Origin: Methanorbis rubei
Lineage (GTDB): Archaea > Halobacteriota > Methanomicrobia > Methanomicrobiales > Methanocorpusculaceae
Reading direction: 5' to 3'
DNA length: 64,000 nucleotides
NCBI RefSeq assembly: GCF_032714495.1
Contig: NZ_JAWDKB010000007.1
Location: forward strand, 1-64,000
Shown: positions 60,981 to 64,000 of the stretch, piece by piece
Position numbering within the stretch: position 1 is the stretch's first letter
Layout: every line of letters starts with the position of its first letter
Notes under the pieces: generated by a model
The model's input: the letters and a program-made list of their open reading frames with translations, nothing else
Told to the model about the DNA's origin: nothing
Database searches by the model: none
Translations under genes and position numbers: made by a program

Positions 60981-61871
60981 ATGCCAGATGACACTCCTGC
61001 TGATATTCTGATCTCTTCTGCCGAATCCCTGCTTAACGCTGCCTCTGATGAGGTTTCCTCAGGCAATCCGGAAGCTGCCGCAGAACTTTTGGAAAAAGCC
61101 GTAACCGATCTGTTGACTGCTGGCTCCTGCATGGTTTCTGGCATCCCATCAGAAGATATTACCGCACTCGAAAGCAGTCTGGCACGCATTCTTCGCGCAC
61201 TTGCGGAGAGGTTTGGCATCCTGCCCGAAGATCATCAGCCGATCTTTGCCCTGCTCCCTGATGCCAGACTCGTTCTGGATGAGGGGACAGCCCAGGCCGC
61301 GCAGACGCATCAACCGGTTTCCGGCGTCCGTGATGTGGTGCTGGCAGTGTATGAATCTGACGATGGGGAAACCCTGCACTCTGACGAGGAGACGGACCGT
61401 TATATCTCGATTGGAAAAATGCTTCTTGAGCTTCTTGAAGGACAGCGGACACTTCAGGACGCGGTGTTTGCCGAGGACGGGGCATATGATGCGTTTCTGG
61501 GCGTCGCGTCTCCCTATCTGATGGCAGGCGCTGCCTACCTTAGCGGAGAGGATGCATCTGAGTCCTATGATGAGAAAATTCCAAAAATGCTTGACGGTCC
61601 GGTTAAACGACTGCTCAGACTGCTGGTGTCCCTTTTGACATCCGCATTCATGTCAGGACTTTTACTGCTGGTGATCCGCAGACTGCTTGCCGCACGAAAG
61701 ATCCGTCCGGGCATTATGGACAATGTTATCTTTGCAGGATCTGTTGCGTCCCTAGTTGCTGCAAACCTGCCGATGCTTATTGACGGCGCACTGCAGACGG
61801 CAGCAGAGCTGCGCGAGCTGCATCATATCATCGTTCAATCGAACGACGGATTTGATATCCCAGTTGAGTAA
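60981..61871 (+). CDS. Unrecognised protein with two C-terminal membrane helices
   Basis: 296 residues. A helical N-terminal domain (~1-75) rich in Ala/Glu (SSGNPEAAAELLEKAVTDLL, TPR/MIT-like), a middle with LLELLEGQRTLQDAVF, then two hydrophobic segments (~225-245 and 258-278). No signal peptide. Convergent with the DRG GTPase. Not recognised. The 225 bases before it (60756-60980) have no gene. Confidence 0.75.
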   Translation: MPDDTPADILISSAESLLNAASDEVSSGNPEAAAELLEKAVTDLLTAGSCMVSGIPSEDITALESSLARILRALAERFGILPEDHQPIFALLPDARLVLDEGTAQAAQTHQPVSGVRDVVLAVYESDDGETLHSDEETDRYISIGKMLLELLEGQRTLQDAVFAEDGAYDAFLGVASPYLMAGAAYLSGEDASESYDEKIPKMLDGPVKRLLRLLVSLLTSAFMSGLLLLVIRRLLAARKIRPGIMDNVIFAGSVASLVAANLPMLIDGALQTAAELRELHHIIVQSNDGFDIPVE

Positions 61872-61889
61872 CAACCAAAAAAAGTATTT

Positions 61890-63002
61890 TTAGAGTTTTG
61901 TTACGATGGTGACAATGTCACCGTCGGCAACTTTGTGCTGCAGACCCACTTTTGCCGCATCATGCTTGACCGAGGTTCCCCAGATCTTTGCATATCTGAA
62001 CTGGTCCACGAAGTCGCGGTGAAGTCTGCGGCAGACATCTTCGATGGTACTGCCTCTTCGCATGATCATCGGCTCTTCCATGTCAGCCTCTTCGCCGTAG
62101 GGCTTCATGTAGATGCGGATGAATCCGAGATAGTCATAGATTGCATCCTGCAGTTTTTCAAGATTGTAGCCTGAGTGCGCAGAGATCATAATCGGATCAA
62201 CGCCGTACTTTTCCCGCATTCCGTCCTCCACTTCTTTTCGCTCGTCTTCTGAGATGAGGTCCACTTTGTTGATGGAGATGAATGCAGGGATATACATACG
62301 GTTGCCCATCATTGCGTCAATGACATCGTCCTGCGTCACATTGTTGCCGCGGATAAGAACATCTGCGTTCATGACCTTGCTTTCTGCAAGGATTGCACGA
62401 ACCTCTTCAATATCCATGTCAACCGCACCGACGGTGTTTAAGCGTATACCGCCGTATCCGGTCCGTTTGATGGTGATATCAGGCTTTGGTTTATTGATTC
62501 TGATACCTGCGTCGTAGAGCTCATGCATCAGCACATCCACGTGGACACCGTTGAACACGTCTCCGAGGATGACAATCAGATCTGCCGTTCTGACGACCGC
62601 GATTACTTCCTTTCCGCGGCCTTTGCCCATTGCTGCTCCCGCAATAAGACCTGGAATATCCAGAATCTGAATCTTTGCACCCTTATACTCCATCAGTCCC
62701 GGGACTACCGTCAGGGTTGTGAATGCATATGCTGCGGTCTCGCTTTCTGCTCCGGTCAGTTTATTCAGGAGCGTGGACTTACCAACCGACGGGAAACCCA
62801 CAAGAACGATCGTTCCGTCGCCGGATTTTTTCACCGAGTATCCTTCGCCACCTCCGGCAGACTTCATTGCGCGGCTGACGGCATCATCCTTAATCTTGGC
62901 GAGTTTGGCTTTGAGCCGGCCGATATGCTGCGAAGTTGCCTTGTTATATCTGGTATTTCTGATCTCATCCTCTAAGGATTTGATCTCTTCGTCAAGGCCC
63001 AT
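61890..63002 (-). CDS. DRG/Obg-type GTPase with TGS domain
   Basis: 370 residues. Helical N-terminus, G1 GFPSVGKST, G2/G3 DIPGLIAGA, G4 NKVDL, G5 SAHS, and a C-terminal TGS domain ending LQHKVADGDIVTIVTKL. Developmentally regulated GTP-binding protein family, ribosome-associated. Full length. Confidence 0.95.
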   Translation of the reverse strand: MGLDEEIKSLEDEIRNTRYNKATSQHIGRLKAKLAKIKDDAVSRAMKSAGGGEGYSVKKSGDGTIVLVGFPSVGKSTLLNKLTGAESETAAYAFTTLTVVPGLMEYKGAKIQILDIPGLIAGAAMGKGRGKEVIAVVRTADLIVILGDVFNGVHVDVLMHELYDAGIRINKPKPDITIKRTGYGGIRLNTVGAVDMDIEEVRAILAESKVMNADVLIRGNNVTQDDVIDAMMGNRMYIPAFISINKVDLISEDERKEVEDGMREKYGVDPIMISAHSGYNLEKLQDAIYDYLGFIRIYMKPYGEEADMEEPMIMRRGSTIEDVCRRLHRDFVDQFRYAKIWGTSVKHDAAKVGLQHKVADGDIVTIVTKL

Positions 63003-63111
63003 TGTCTTAGCATATTCGTTCTGTTATTAGATGAACATATGGAATCACTTCTGCGGTGTATCGGTATCTATAAATATCGCTTACGATAACATTAGTTACG
63101 CAAGTTCTCTT

Positions 63112-63184
63112 GCTGATATAGTGTAGTGGCCAATCATGTCGGCCTCTCACGCCGACGACTGGGGTTCGAATCCCCATATCAGCA
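63112..63184 (+). tRNA. tRNA-Glu (CTC)
   Basis: 73 nt. GCTGATA/TATCAGC acceptor, anticodon loop CTCTCAC, T-arm GGGGTTCGAATCCCC. A TATA candidate (TCTATAAATATC) lies ~40 bases upstream. Sister of the TTC tRNA-Glu at 52615-52687. Confidence 0.96.
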
Positions 63185-63230
63185 CTCCTTTTCTTTATCA
63201 TCTCTTACAGACAACATTGTGTACTTTTCC

Positions 63231-64000
63231 ATGTATGATGTCATCGTAGTCGGTGCAGGACCGACCGGTTCCACCGCCGCCCGCCTTTGCGCTCGTGCCG
63301 GGCTTTCGACGCTTGTTGTCGAGGAGCATGCGGCAGTCGGCTATCCGGTGCAGTGTGCCGGACTTCTGTCCAACTCAGCGTTTGCCGAGTGCGAGGTGTC
63401 GGGAGCGAGTGTTTTCAACATGGTCAGCGGCGCAAAAATCTGCGGCTCACCCGGGCATGAGCTTTCCTTTGACGCAAAAACGCCAAAGGCATATGTCGTG
63501 GACCGCGGACGGCTGGATCATGAGATGGCAGAACGCGCCGCAGAAAGCGGTGCGGAATTTCTTCTGAAAACCTATGTCACAAGCATCAACCCGGAAAAAC
63601 GAGTGATCACTACAACAGGTGTGCGGGGAAAAGAAGAGATTCCCTATAAAATTCTCATCGCAGCCGACGGGCCGCGGAGCGTTGTTGCCAGAGGCCTTGG
63701 CATCGCCCCTTCGCGCTTCATCTACTCAGGCATTCAGGCTGAGATACGGTGGGACGGCAGTCCCAACCTTGTTGAGCTGCATCCCAATGCCTCGCCGGAT
63801 TTTTTTGCCTGGGTGATTCCGCTCTCAGCATCCCGCGCACGAATCGGACTCTGCGGTCTGAAGGATGTTCCCGCTCGGTTTGCTGCGTTCGCCGCGAAAT
63901 TTTCGCCGTCCAACATCCATGAGGTCACCGGCACCATTCCCTTAGGCATCAGAAGCCGCACCTACGGTTCAGGCTGTATGATTGCCGGCGACGCTGCCGG
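63231..64000 (+). CDS. Geranylgeranyl reductase family protein, 3' end outside window
   Basis: First 256 residues of a flavoprotein; the frame is open to the window edge. FAD-binding GAGPTGSTAARLCARAG, VVEEHAAVGYPVQCAGLL, DRGRLDHEMAERA, AADGPRSVVAR and the start of the second FAD motif IAGDAAG. Family members saturate the isoprenoid chains of archaeal membrane lipids. No stop or frameshift inside. Confidence 0.92.
   Translation, partial: MYDVIVVGAGPTGSTAARLCARAGLSTLVVEEHAAVGYPVQCAGLLSNSAFAECEVSGASVFNMVSGAKICGSPGHELSFDAKTPKAYVVDRGRLDHEMAERAAESGAEFLLKTYVTSINPEKRVITTTGVRGKEEIPYKILIAADGPRSVVARGLGIAPSRFIYSGIQAEIRWDGSPNLVELHPNASPDFFAWVIPLSASRARIGLCGLKDVPARFAAFAAKFSPSNIHEVTGTIPLGIRSRTYGSGCMIAGDAA

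Overview
The window is archaeal and comes from a methanogen. Evidence for methanogenesis: two methanofuran biosynthesis genes (mfnB, mfnE), the radical SAM McrA-arginine methylase Mmp10, and a YcaO/TfuA pair of the kind that makes McrA thioglycine. Evidence for Archaea: GatDE amidotransferase, aIF5A, aEF-1beta, a 7S-type SRP RNA, a geranylgeranyl reductase and an MJ0490-type malate dehydrogenase. Gene content and roughly balanced base composition fit the Methanomicrobiales, possibly Methanocorpusculum; the genus is an inference from memory and was not tested.

Layout. 1-8.4 kb: the end of a 5S rRNA, then an accessory stretch with a giant beta-helix surface protein flanked by two orphan C-terminal anchor fragments, several palindromic repeat elements, two unrecognised small genes and a four-META-domain lipoprotein. 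8.4-18 kb: a PadR regulator with its membrane partner, agmatinase-aIF5A, a phosphatase/NAD kinase pair, a DUF169 protein, and two metallopeptidases (methionine aminopeptidase and Xaa-Pro peptidase). 18-30.8 kb: two tRNAs, SRP RNA, malate dehydrogenase, aEF-1beta with a zinc-ribbon protein, mfnE, a PLD-like exported protein, twin winged-helix regulators, a tRNA methylthiotransferase, polyphosphate kinase with an HD-domain partner, and two DUF308 membrane proteins. 30.8-38 kb: a PH-like/Yip1 membrane protein followed by two PKD surface proteins, then mfnB-guaB divergent from a HisA-like gene and tmk. 38.6-46.2 kb: one tightly packed operon, pyrD-pyrK-CpXC-CpXC-argH-gatD-gatE. 46.2-52.6 kb: mmp10 with an RNase III-domain protein, a parvulin, a HEAT-repeat protein, and an SPFH/zinc-ribbon cluster. 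52.6-64 kb: tRNAs, ilvE, the overlapping operon ycaO-tfuA-E1-like-moaD-moaE with a divergent double-length fdhD, a proteasome-assembly-chaperone homologue, a DRG GTPase, and the start of a geranylgeranyl reductase.

Most promising system: the ycaO-tfuA-thiF/moeB-moaD-moaE operon at 54.2-57.4 kb. Four of its five genes overlap, and it faces a tandem-duplicated FdhD. This suggests that a ubiquitin-like sulfur carrier and its E1-like activator could feed sulfur to McrA thioamidation, to molybdopterin, or to both. The other distinctive feature is the set of intergenic spaces. They hold at least four families of modular palindromic elements (about 100-330 bp), including one element nested inside another and one that supplies the stop codon of tmk. 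These explain most of the long non-coding gaps.
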